From Acidimicrobiales bacterium (GTDB taxonomy: Bacteria > Actinomycetota > Acidimicrobiia > Acidimicrobiales > Palsa-688): a DNA stretch of 15,928 nucleotides. Below, piece by piece: positions 5,462-14,400 of the stretch. Where the stretch lies: the NCBI GenBank assembly GCA_019241495.1, contig JAFAWZ010000327.1, positions 1 to 15,928 of the forward strand, written 5' to 3'. The notes beneath the pieces were generated by a model that was not told the origin of the DNA, did not search any database, and was given only the letters and a program-made list of their open reading frames with translations. The position numbers and the translations under genes are program-made. Position 1 is the first letter of the stretch; each line of letters starts with the position of its first letter.

Positions 5462-7009
5462 TTAGATCACGCCAGCGAGAAGGAGCACGGCAGCAATCAC
5501 CACAACGGCCGCGAAACCGAGCGAGACCATGACGAACGGGGGAAGGTCCCGGAAGTTCCGTTCGGGCGACGGGACCGAGCTTGGCGCCCAGCTCCGGGAG
5601 GAACCGAAGATGTCGCCTACATCTCTGGTGGTCTCGTCAGCCGGCTTCGAGCGGCCTTCTCTGACCTCATTGGCAGCTTCGGCGGGGACGGGATCTAGGA
5701 AGATCGGCTTGGGTGCCCCAGATGATGTGCCAGAAGGTGAGCCAGAAGAATTAGCCGGAGGAGCCGCCCGGTCGGCAGGTGGCGGCGCCATCGACCCGGG
5801 CTGGCCTCGACCCGTCGCGCCCGGCGCCACCACGTTGCGCACTGCCGGGGCCGGTGGAACAACGGACGGGCGGACCGGATCGGCCGGCATGGAGGGCCGG
5901 TCGTTCGTGTCGGCTGGATGACTGGCAGGGAGCAAGGGAGGGAGCAAAGGCCGGGCCGGTCGTTCGAACCCGGCGACATGCACTGACGGCGGGCCCTGGT
6001 ACTGGCCCCGTTCACCCGGTCCCCGTTCACCCCGGCCCCGCTTGGCGCCGGGCCCGTCCCCGGGATGCCGCTCCGGGATCGGGACCTCAGGCTCGTCGCC
6101 AGGTGCATCCGACCAGCCCGCGTCGCCCCAAGCGACATGTGAAGTGGCGGGCCAGCCCTGGGCCGCCTCCAAGGACTGGAGGGCGCCGGCAAACTCCAAG
6201 GCGCTGCGGGGCCGGCCCTCCGGCTCCTTGGACAGGGAGGTTTCGAGCAGGTCCGACAGGTCGAGAGGGATCTCCTCTGAATAGAGGGGCCGGACCGGGT
6301 CCCGGAGGACACGGAGGATCACCGACGCGGGGGCCTCGTTCTCGAAGGCGGCGAACGGCGCTCGGCCGGCGAGGAGCTGGTACATCGTCGAGGCCAAGCC
6401 GTAGACGTCCGTGGCCGGCGACAGGTGATGACCCTCGAGCATCTCGGGCGCGGCATGCAGGGTCGTGAACCCGAATACCCCTACTGTCGCCTGGGCGGAT
6501 GCCTGGAGGGCCGCGACGCCGAAGTCCGCCAGCGCCGGCTCGCCAAAGCTGGTGATCAGGATGTTCTGGGGCTTCATGTCGCGGTGGAGAAAGCCGTGGC
6601 GGTGCGCCGTCTCCAGCGCCCCTGCGATCTTGATGCCGATCTGAGTGGCCTCCTGAGGTCCCAACGGACCGGAGGTCCGGATCTGGTGGGACAGGGAATG
6701 GCGGCACAGCTCCAGTACGAGCACCGGTCTGCCGTCAGGCGTCTGGAGCGGCCGGTAGAGGGTCACGATGTTCGGATGGTCACTGACCTTGGCGAGAGCT
6801 TGGATCTCGCGTTGGAACGTCTCGATCAGATGGGGGTGGACGGTATCCACCTTCAAGACCTTCAGCGCCACCTCCCGGCCCGTCTCGACCTCCTTGGCCC
6901 GGTAGACGGTGGCAAATGCGCCGCCTCCGATCTCGGTGAGGTCGGTGTAGCCGGGCAGCAGGCTGGGTGAGGCCTCCGGGCGCGTCCGACGCCTTACCAC
7001 GCGAGGCAC
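5462..7009 (-). CDS. Serine/threonine protein kinase, C-terminal membrane anchor
   Basis: A 515-residue protein. I chose GTG 7009 because it follows the upstream stop by 4 bases and has AGGA close by; the longer frame to 7330 overlaps the TgpA gene and is Arg-rich noise. Hanks-type kinase domain at about 20-285: glycine loop GGGAFATV (28-35), Lys50 in VALKVL, Glu68, HRDMKPQN (142-149) with Asp144 as catalytic base, ADFG (161-164), and AAPE (186-189). An HRD arginine is present, so activation-loop phosphorylation is plausible. A Pro/Gly/Arg-rich linker of about 200 residues follows, then one membrane helix (about 490-513) ending LLLAGVI. There is no PASTA or other extracellular sensor. It is the last gene of the operon, and no phosphatase or FHA partner is visible in the window. 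Confidence 0.93.
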   Translation of the reverse strand: MPRVVRRRTRPEASPSLLPGYTDLTEIGGGAFATVYRAKEVETGREVALKVLKVDTVHPHLIETFQREIQALAKVSDHPNIVTLYRPLQTPDGRPVLVLELCRHSLSHQIRTSGPLGPQEATQIGIKIAGALETAHRHGFLHRDMKPQNILITSFGEPALADFGVAALQASAQATVGVFGFTTLHAAPEMLEGHHLSPATDVYGLASTMYQLLAGRAPFAAFENEAPASVILRVLRDPVRPLYSEEIPLDLSDLLETSLSKEPEGRPRSALEFAGALQSLEAAQGWPATSHVAWGDAGWSDAPGDEPEVPIPERHPGDGPGAKRGRGERGPGERGQYQGPPSVHVAGFERPARPLLPPLLPASHPADTNDRPSMPADPVRPSVVPPAPAVRNVVAPGATGRGQPGSMAPPPADRAAPPANSSGSPSGTSSGAPKPIFLDPVPAEAANEVREGRSKPADETTRDVGDIFGSSRSWAPSSVPSPERNFRDLPPFVMVSLGFAAVVVIAAVLLLAGVI

Positions 7010-7013
7010 TTTC

Positions 7014-9296
7014 CTACCGTTTCCCCGGTCGGCGCGGTGCCGAGCCGACCAGTACCGAGGCACGAAGCCTGTCACGGCCCGCCAGGCCTCTACGGACCTG
7101 ACGGCAGACGGATCTCTGGACCTCCCATGCCTGGCGGGCGGTGTCGTGCTCCGGAGGGTTCGACATCGAGAAGACGGCTCGCTCGGCCACCCTGCCAACC
7201 TCCTCGACCGCTTCGAGCACATCGGGGCCGAAGCACCCGGCCGCTTCCGCCGCGACCTCGCGCCCGGTCGATCCGGGATCGGGCTGGAGCCCTGAGCGGG
7301 CCAGGCCGTCGAGCAGCTCCAACCAGGCACCGACAGCCAGCTCGGCGGGGTCGCTCGATCGGCGGGCCCAGCGCCGCCGCCAGCGCCGCACCGCTGCCTG
7401 GCCCGGGCCGGCCATGAGGCCCGCCACGATCAGCCCCGCCACTACCGCCAGTACGAGCACCCAAGCCGGGGCGGGGTGGGAACGAGGCACCCTGATCGGT
7501 GCGGCGGGGGCCAGCGCATGCCCTCCGGCGTTGGTTGGTCGCGGTACGACGTTGGCCTGGCGAGGGGGCACCGTGGCCGGCGGCGCCTGCACCGACTCGG
7601 GGGGTGGAGTCGCCACGCCGGTAACCCGGTCCGGTGTCGCATCGGCGACGACCCAACCCACGCCAGCGACGGGGATCTCGACCCAAGCCCAGGCCTGACG
7701 GCTGGTTACCTGGTACCGCCCGCGTGGCACCGTCGCCGAGCCCGAAGCCGGTGCGATGCGGAAACCGGTCACGACTCGGGAGGGTACGCCGAGATAGCGG
7801 GCGATCATGGCGACGAAGGTGGCGAACTGCTCCGGTGAGGCGGCCCGATTCACTGTGACCGCGTTGATGACCTCCGACAGGCTGGTACCCCCGATGTGGG
7901 CCGAGGTGCCAGGTGAGGAAGGAGCGAGTGCCGGATCGATGCGCCGGTCGTTATCTCGAAGAGCGGCTACGACGGCTTGGAGGAACGACAAAGTGGGCGC
8001 CGGCCGCTGACCAGTCAAAGCGGCGACGTAACGAGCCGTGGTCGCCAGGTCGGGGGAAGTATCGGGCGGCAGGGAGAGATCCGTAGCGGTCGACGTAGAC
8101 CCCAACGCGTCGACCGGCGGAAGCAGACCCAACGTGGCGTTCGGGGTATCCGACACCACGGTATAGCTAACCAGACCGGGGTTGGATCCCTGGGGGACGA
8201 GCATGCCGGTCGAGGGGTCGGTCGCCACGGCAAGCCCAGACACATGGACCGGCCGGTCCAGGGCGGGCAAGAGTGGAACCGGAAGCACGGCTTGTGATGT
8301 CACTTGCTGTGTAATTTCTCCGTGATCGGTCGAAAGCCTGGTGGGACCTGGAACCCGCCCACCGGTCGGGTCAAATTTGCCCTCGAGGCGCCACACCGCA
8401 CCGTCATAGGAATGCAGTACCGCCACGGCCAGGTAACCGGTGGAAGGAGCGCTCATGTCAACCGTCAGCTCCGGTCGAGGGCGGCCGCTGGGGTCCCCAT
8501 CGCGGAGCTGGGCCAGCGCGTCAACAGGGTCGGTGACCACCGGCGCGAGTGTTGGCGGCGTCCGGTGCACCGACGCCGGGCGACGGGTGAGCGCCGGGAC
8601 ATCGGGAGAAACCGCCCACGCCAACGCCGCCACCGCGCCGACCGTGGCCAGGCCGGCAGTGAACGGTCCGTAACGGGGCGACCCCGCCTCGTCACCTGAC
8701 CGGGCCGCGTCCGTGGGCTGCAGACGCGGCCCCCGCAACGTCGCGCGATGCCGCTGACAGAGAGCGGCCGCACCGAGGACAACCAAGAGAACCGGGCCCG
8801 CCGCGTCATCGCGATGGGGAGCGGACACCGACGCGCCGTAGCAGACGACGAACAAGCCGATCGGGAGGACCAACAGCAGCTTGGACCCGCGCGGGCCGCC
8901 CCGAGCCAACAGCTCGCCGGCCACCGCGGCACAGATCCAGGTCACAACGACCTGGCTGGTCAGAGCCGCCACTCCACCCCCGAGCGGCAGTGTCTCAGTG
9001 AGGATCCGGTTCGGGCCGTGGAGCAGGTGCGCATAGGCCAGCGAGGGATGAAAGCCGGACAAGACCAGAAGAAGGAGAGCCAGCCCGGCCAGCGAGATCA
9101 GGTACGAGCCGACGGCCGACCAGCGCAGCAACCGGCCGACCGAGAACGCGATCATGACCGGGCCGATGGCAGCCAGGGCCAGCAGGGGCTCACCATCGGT
9201 GGCCTGGTAGGCCCGCAGTGCCGGGAGGGCGGCGACGAACAGCGCCATCCCGACTATCAGGGCCATGACGGCGTCGTAGGCGAACGCCCTCCTCAC
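7014..9296 (-). CDS. TgpA-like membrane protein with a transglutaminase-fold domain, likely catalytically inactive
   Basis: A 760-residue protein from GTG 9296. Several N-terminal hydrophobic segments (about 10-30, 37-50, 61-80, 105-130, 138-153, 166-180, 211-229) match the DUF3488/TgpA N-terminal region. A large extracytoplasmic part follows, then a transglutaminase-like domain at about 430-560, a membrane helix at about 614-636, and a cytosolic DUF4129-like tail (about 650-745). In the catalytic region the family's GDCEQFA reads ASPEQFA (Pro488 where the Cys is expected), and the expected His of 'DAHAW' is Trp536 (QAWAW). The Asp of ADATP (Asp552) remains. It is probably a scaffold or peptide-binding protein. 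The GTG start overlaps the TGA of a mini-ORF in the preceding repeat. Confidence 0.9.
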   Translation of the reverse strand: MRRAFAYDAVMALIVGMALFVAALPALRAYQATDGEPLLALAAIGPVMIAFSVGRLLRWSAVGSYLISLAGLALLLLVLSGFHPSLAYAHLLHGPNRILTETLPLGGGVAALTSQVVVTWICAAVAGELLARGGPRGSKLLLVLPIGLFVVCYGASVSAPHRDDAAGPVLLVVLGAAALCQRHRATLRGPRLQPTDAARSGDEAGSPRYGPFTAGLATVGAVAALAWAVSPDVPALTRRPASVHRTPPTLAPVVTDPVDALAQLRDGDPSGRPRPELTVDMSAPSTGYLAVAVLHSYDGAVWRLEGKFDPTGGRVPGPTRLSTDHGEITQQVTSQAVLPVPLLPALDRPVHVSGLAVATDPSTGMLVPQGSNPGLVSYTVVSDTPNATLGLLPPVDALGSTSTATDLSLPPDTSPDLATTARYVAALTGQRPAPTLSFLQAVVAALRDNDRRIDPALAPSSPGTSAHIGGTSLSEVINAVTVNRAASPEQFATFVAMIARYLGVPSRVVTGFRIAPASGSATVPRGRYQVTSRQAWAWVEIPVAGVGWVVADATPDRVTGVATPPPESVQAPPATVPPRQANVVPRPTNAGGHALAPAAPIRVPRSHPAPAWVLVLAVVAGLIVAGLMAGPGQAAVRRWRRRWARRSSDPAELAVGAWLELLDGLARSGLQPDPGSTGREVAAEAAGCFGPDVLEAVEEVGRVAERAVFSMSNPPEHDTARQAWEVQRSVCRQVRRGLAGRDRLRASVLVGSAPRRPGKR

Positions 9297-9366
9297 CCGA
9301 ACACCGCCGTGTTCAGCATCACCGGAACACCGCCGTGTCCAGCATCACCGGAACACCGCCGTGTTC
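9297..9366. repeat. 26-bp tandem repeat, about 2.7 copies, at the DUF58-TgpA junction
   Basis: Copies at 9297-9322 and 9323-9348 differ at two bases. The third, 9349-9366, shares an 18-base core with the second and forms the last codons of DUF58 (NTAVFR). On the minus strand each extra copy makes an ORF of eight codons: MLDTAVFR at 9319-9345 and MLNTAVFG at 9293-9319. Each start overlaps the previous stop as TGATG, and the last stop overlaps the GTG of the next gene. The unit looks like a duplication of the DUF58 3' end. Confidence 0.85.
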
Positions 9367-10481
9367 CATCGCTGGGCCAGCTCGTCGGCGGTGGCCGCCT
9401 CGACAATGGTCAGACCCGGATGGACCGGCACCCGGGCCGGACGGCCGACCATGGAGACCACCACCACCCGATCGAAGCGTCGGCGCAGCGAGGCCACGGC
9501 CGGGAGGGCGGCCTGGTCTATCACCCCGGTGACGACCACAACCGCCGTACCGCCCCGATCACGCCTCAACAAAAGGAGCTGCGACTCGAGCGACCCGGTT
9601 TCGTTCGGCTGGACCTCTGTGAGGTAGTCGACGATCGACTGTGGGTCATGGTAGGCAGGGCCGCCGAGCCGGTCTCCCGCCGTGGTCCGCAACTGGACCG
9701 GCGCCTTGCCAACGGACAACGAAGAGATCACCGACGCGGCGACGTCCACCCCCTCCTCGAAGGTCTCGGGCGAGTACCGCTTCGGGTCGACGTCGAGCAG
9801 GACCACCGTATAGGACTGGGCGGTGTCTACGTTGTGGCGCACGACGAGCTGACCGAGCCGGGCCGTGGAGGGCCAATGGACCATGCGGAGGTCGTCGCCC
9901 ACGACATACTCCCGCAACCGGTGAAATGTGACGCTCCCCTGTGGGGAGGTGTCGCTCGAGGGGCCCTCCAACGTGCGCGACTCGCCTGTGTCCAGCACTC
10001 TCAAGTTCAGCAGTCGGGGATGGACGGCGATGCGTTGCGGATCGCCCATGCGCCGGACGGACCGCCACAGCCCGAACGGGTCTCCTCTCGGCATCTCCAC
10101 CGGCCCGATGTCGAACACCCCCCGCCGCGAGGTGGGCAAGCGATAGGTCCGCAGGTCCTCCTCGCCCCTGCGGAGGCGGGGCAGGCGGGCCCTTATCAAC
10201 AGGTCTCCGAGGCGTTGCTCGATGGCGAGCGAAGCGACGGTACGCCGCGACAGGTTCGTCACATGGATCACGGCAATGGCAGGCAGGCCCTTCTCTACCC
10301 GGGGTGGCTCCACAGCACGCTCCAGGCGGACCCGCGGCCGGCGCAGGACGTAGATAGCCGACCCCACGGCCAGGGCCACGATCCCGCACCCGAGTACGAA
10401 GGACGGACGCCAGTGCGCGACGATGCCCAGCACCGACAGGGCCAGGCCCACCCCGAACGCACCGACGCCCAGGCCGGTCAA
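9345..10481 (-). CDS. DUF58 domain-containing membrane protein
   Basis: A 378-residue protein. Two N-terminal membrane helices (about 5-23 and 27-46) are followed by a beta-rich stretch and the DUF58 core, with its signature REYVVGDDLRMVHWPSTARL (about 190-209). A vWA-like second half carries TVVLLDVDP. DUF58 proteins are regular partners of MoxR ATPases and are thought to be vWA-like substrates or adaptors in envelope or enzyme maturation; the exact role is unknown. The start is a TTG at 10481 overlapping the MoxR stop (TTGA), with AAGGA about 10 bases before it, so the two are translationally coupled. The C-terminus NTAVFR lies inside the tandem repeat. Confidence 0.93.
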   Translation of the reverse strand: MTGLGVGAFGVGLALSVLGIVAHWRPSFVLGCGIVALAVGSAIYVLRRPRVRLERAVEPPRVEKGLPAIAVIHVTNLSRRTVASLAIEQRLGDLLIRARLPRLRRGEEDLRTYRLPTSRRGVFDIGPVEMPRGDPFGLWRSVRRMGDPQRIAVHPRLLNLRVLDTGESRTLEGPSSDTSPQGSVTFHRLREYVVGDDLRMVHWPSTARLGQLVVRHNVDTAQSYTVVLLDVDPKRYSPETFEEGVDVAASVISSLSVGKAPVQLRTTAGDRLGGPAYHDPQSIVDYLTEVQPNETGSLESQLLLLRRDRGGTAVVVVTGVIDQAALPAVASLRRRFDRVVVVSMVGRPARVPVHPGLTIVEAATADELAQRWNTAVFR

Positions 10482-11464
10482 CGAACGAGCGTCCTTGGCA
10501 CCGGAACGGCCTGTAAGGCCCGGGCGACGACTTCCGCCGGGGTCCTCCCCTGGATCTCGGCGTCGGGACGGAGCAGGATCCGGTGGGCGAGAACCGGCTG
10601 CGCCATGGATTTGATGTCGTCAGGAGTGACATAGGAGCGGCCGGCACCGGCCGCGACCACCCGAGCCGCCCTGAGGAGGGCAAGCCCGCCGCGCGGCGAC
10701 ACACCCAGGCGCACCTCCGGCAAGGAACGAGTGTGGGAGCACAGCGAGACTATGTAGTTCTCTATGGCGGGAGCCACGTCCACGGTTCGCTTGACGTACT
10801 CGATCATCTCAAGCAGCTCACTTCCTGTCATAATAGGTGACAGATGTAGTACGGTGGCCTCGTCCTTCTCGCTGCGCAGCACCTGGGCCTCCGCTTCGGG
10901 ACCCGGGTACCCGATGTCGATGCGCATCAAGAAGCGGTCGAGCTGAGCCTCCGGCAGGACGTAGGTACCCTCGAGATCGATGGGGTTCTGGGTGGCGACC
11001 ACCACGAACGGCCGCGGCACTCGATAGACGGTCGCATCCGTCGTGACGGTGTGCTCTTGCATCACCTCGAGCAACGCCGACTGGGTCTTGGGCGAAGCCC
11101 GGTTGATCTCGTCAGCGAGCACTATGTTGGCGAACACCGGCCCGGGTCGGAAGCTGAACGCGGACGTCGCCTGGTCAAAGACCGACACTCCAGTCACGTC
11201 GGTGGGCAGGAGATCGGGGGTGAACTGGATACGGTTCCAGGTCAGCGCCACCGACGCCGCGATGGCCCGGGCCAGGGAGGTCTTACCCACGCCGGGGACG
11301 TCCTCGATCAAAAGGTGGCCTTCTGCGAGCACACAACTGAGGGCCGCTCTCACGACCTGGTCCTTACCTTGGACCACCCTGCTGACGTTGGCCACCAAAC
11401 GGTCGAAGCGTTGGGCGAAGCCGTCCATCTCGGGATTGCCGTCCATCTCGGGATTGCCAATCAT
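10478..11464 (-). CDS. MoxR family AAA+ ATPase
   Basis: A 328-residue protein with all MoxR landmarks: Walker A GVGKTS (58-63), Walker B VLADEINRAS (115-124) with Asp118-Glu119, sensor 1 ATQNP (157-161), and LPEAQLDRF (170-178) with Arg177 as candidate arginine finger. The C-terminal lid helices end PRTLVR. MoxR ATPases act as chaperone-like remodelers, usually with a vWA/DUF58 partner, as encoded next. The ATG at 11464 overlaps the upstream stop as ATGA. The first 15 residues contain a duplicated GNPEMD hexapeptide, which supplies two further in-frame ATGs (11446 and 11428), so the true start could be any of three. Confidence 0.95.
   Translation of the reverse strand: MIGNPEMDGNPEMDGFAQRFDRLVANVSRVVQGKDQVVRAALSCVLAEGHLLIEDVPGVGKTSLARAIAASVALTWNRIQFTPDLLPTDVTGVSVFDQATSAFSFRPGPVFANIVLADEINRASPKTQSALLEVMQEHTVTTDATVYRVPRPFVVVATQNPIDLEGTYVLPEAQLDRFLMRIDIGYPGPEAEAQVLRSEKDEATVLHLSPIMTGSELLEMIEYVKRTVDVAPAIENYIVSLCSHTRSLPEVRLGVSPRGGLALLRAARVVAAGAGRSYVTPDDIKSMAQPVLAHRILLRPDAEIQGRTPAEVVARALQAVPVPRTLVR
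11423..11458 (-). repeat. 18-bp tandem duplication at the MoxR 5' end
   Basis: Two exact adjacent 18-bp copies encode GNPEMD twice, just after the initiator of MoxR. Each copy carries an ATG. Confidence 0.8.
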
Positions 11465-14400
11465 GGCTTGGAAGCTTCCTTTCTACGCAGGCGCCGCAGC
11501 AGCGGGGCGCCGGGCCAGATCAGTACCAGACCGCCAGCCATCCAGCCCAGCGAACCGCTGACCGGAGGCTGGCCCCCGGGGACAGTGCCGGTGGACGCTG
11601 TGGGCCGCGTGGTCGTGGTGGCAGTGGTGGTCGTCGTCGGGGGGGTGCCGTGGGAGGGAACCCCGGCGTCTATCGGAGGGGCGGACTGGCCGAGGTAGCT
11701 GTGCCGTACGGTGATGTCGACTCCCGCCGGGTCTTGACAGGTCAAAGGCAGGGCGATCACGTAGGGGAAGACTGGATGATGGGCGGCATCCACGGGGACG
11801 GCCTGGGGGGCCACGGCGCACAGGTCGACCGCGCCCGGGTTCCGAGAGGCGGCGGACACGGACCAGCCCTCCCCCGCGAGCGTCCCGGGGGTCGTGGGAT
11901 ACACGCCCAGCTGGTCGTACTTCTGGGTGTAGCTCACGGTGAAGGCATAGGCGGGCTGGGGCAGGCCGATGGTGAAGCCGGTGGTGAGAAGGGGCGAGGG
12001 CCCTCCGTAGGGGTTGGGGGTGGCGCCGTAGGCCAGATCGAGGCTCAATGTGCACGATCCGCCGTTCTGGGCCAGGTCCATGGCCTCGGTGAACGTCCCC
12101 GCGCTCAGGGCCGGTTGAGGATTCGACAGCGCCACCTGGGTCGACCCGCACTGCAAGACGATGTTCTCGGGCTCGACCGGACCGCTGGGCAGGTCGGCAG
12201 GGAAACCTACGGTGATCGACCCGACGTTCGGGTCGCTGGGATCGACCGAGGGGGTGACGGACATCCCGCCGATCAGGTCGGCCGGCCAGGCGAGGGTCTG
12301 GGACAAAGGTGGCCCGGTGATGGTCACGCCGGCCTCGGGGTGACCCGCCGGGTAGATGTCGACGCTGGTGGGGTACTGCTGCCCGGGAGTCAATCCCGGG
12401 AACGTCGCGCTCTGGGCGGTCGTCGGGCCCTGCGTCTGCCCACCGAGGTGGTACACGAACTCGGTTTGGGACGGCTGCAGCCCGAACGCCTCGACCGGGT
12501 TCCCGCTCGGGACCACGGTGAGCACGCCCTTGATGGCCTGGCCGTCTCGCAGCCCCTGGACACCCAGGGTGATGGCGGAGGGGCTCGGCGGCCGCCACGC
12601 TTCGGTGCAGCTGTGGTCGGGAGTCGGGCTACCGGTCAGACCGGAGATCAGGCTGCCCTGCACCGTGAACGAGAGGGCCTCGCCGAGCAAACCCAGGTCG
12701 TCGCTGTTGATCGTGACGGAGCTCTGGTTGCCCGGAACCTGGATGGCTGGAGGCGTGGCGACGTAGCTGCCCGAGCACGCCGCACCGATCACCGTCCATT
12801 GGGCCGCGGGCACCACGCAGTCGGGGTGGTCCGTCTCGATGCAGGGCACCCACGAGACGACCCAATCGCCTTTGCCGTCCGCCTGGGTGGTCACCGACAA
12901 CGGCGCGTCGGGCCCTCGGGGGCTGGTGGTGAAGGTGACGGCGGTCGATTGGGTCGACTGGGCGTTGATGTAGGCGGTCACAGTGGCCGCGTAGGTGGTC
13001 GCCGGGCGCAGGCCGTTGAACAGGTACTGGTTCTGCCCGTTCACCACCTGAATCGGCTGGCCGGGCTGGTGGCCGCCGGACAGGGCGGTGACGTGCACCG
13101 CCCAGGAGGTCGGCTCGCAGTCGGACTGGTCGAGCAGCTCGTAGGACCAGCCGATGAGCGCGGCGCTCGACGAAACCGAGATCGACGTGACCTGCGGGGC
13201 ATACGGTTTCTGGGTCGTGTTGGCACAGGTCACCTGCTTGCTGACCGGTTGCACCACCGGCACCGAAGGAGCCGGGGGCGACGGAGTCCCTGGAGTCGTC
13301 GCCGGGGGGGAGATGTTCACGTCGGCGGGTCCGGTCGTCGAAACGGCGACGGCCTGGCTCTTGTCGATGAGCACCGGCGGGTGGGTCCCATCGGTGAACA
13401 CGACCACCGCCTCCAAGCTCTGGGGGTTGTTGAAGACCACCCGAGGACCGTCGACCAATACCTCGGCGCCCTGAAAGGTCGCTTGCTCGCGTGAGGTCAG
13501 GGCCGGATAAGTGGACGCGCCCCGCACGGGCGCCATGTGGCCGTTGGCGGTGTCGATGGCCCACAGGCTGGGCTGGCCCGGAGCAGCCTGGTCCAGGGTG
13601 TACAGAAAGCCGTTGGAGAGCACCGGTACGACCGGATCGGCCGCCCCTCCCAGGCCGGCCAAAGGGTACGGTCCCGAGATCCTCGCCGAGCGGCTGACCC
13701 CGAACAGGCTCCACCCCGTGGGGTTCTGGGCCACGAACCACAGCTCTCCAGTCCCTCCCCCGACCGGGAGGATGCGGGAGGCCAACCGGGTGAAAGGGAC
13801 CTCGACGAGGTCGCGCCCCGGCTGGGCGGCGCCGTCGAGCAGGCGAACGTGCCCCGGAGCGGCCAGGCCCGCCACTTCGGACCCGACCTCGAGGGCGTCG
13901 GCCCCACACCGGGCCGGCTCGGCGATCGGGTCGGCCGCAACCAGTCCCTGAGAGCTGGTCGGGGCCGGATCGAGCCGGACCACCGAGCAATGCTCCCCGG
14001 AGCCGACGAGCACCCAGAGGGCGGCCCCCTCGACTGCGGCCGAGCCCGCTTGGAGCGACACAGGTCCCCCTAGCCGGGCAAAGCCGAGCGGCGCGACCGA
14101 AGCGGGGGCGCTGCTGCGAGTGGACTGCATGTGGGCCGCGGCGTTGACCGTCTGGGCGCCCACGAGCGACACGGTGGCGTCGGGTGCGGAGCGCAGAATG
14201 TAGGCGTCGGTGCCGCTCGCCAGCCCCTCGGCTCCGGTAGAGCCCGGCAGGTCGCCCAGCCCGACTCCGGGGCCGTTGGGGTCAGCCACGTAGTTGTCCC
14301 GCTCCAGGAGGTTGAACGACCCGGTCCGGCGGTTCACGAGCATTGTTCCCCCGTCGACCGGAACCGCCTGGACGTCGGCGTAGTTGGCTGCGCCCACTTG

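Noticed and set aside
7010..7330. N-terminal extension of the kinase by 107 residues
   Set aside because: It overlaps the TgpA coding end and is Arg/Ser/Pro-rich without family similarity. GTG 7009 has a ribosome site and fits the gene spacing.
9297..9366. CRISPR-like direct repeats
   Set aside because: The repeats are contiguous without spacers and derive from the DUF58 3' end. They are a tandem duplication, not a CRISPR array.
8748..10634. 628-codon plus-strand open frame
   Set aside because: It is antisense to TgpA, DUF58 and MoxR, all strongly supported. Its product is Gln/Arg/Gly-rich with no domain, which is typical of GC-rich shadow frames.
11650..13494. 614-codon plus-strand open frame
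   Set aside because: It is antisense to the FN3 protein. It is Gly/Arg/Val-rich and low in complexity, with no recognisable motif.
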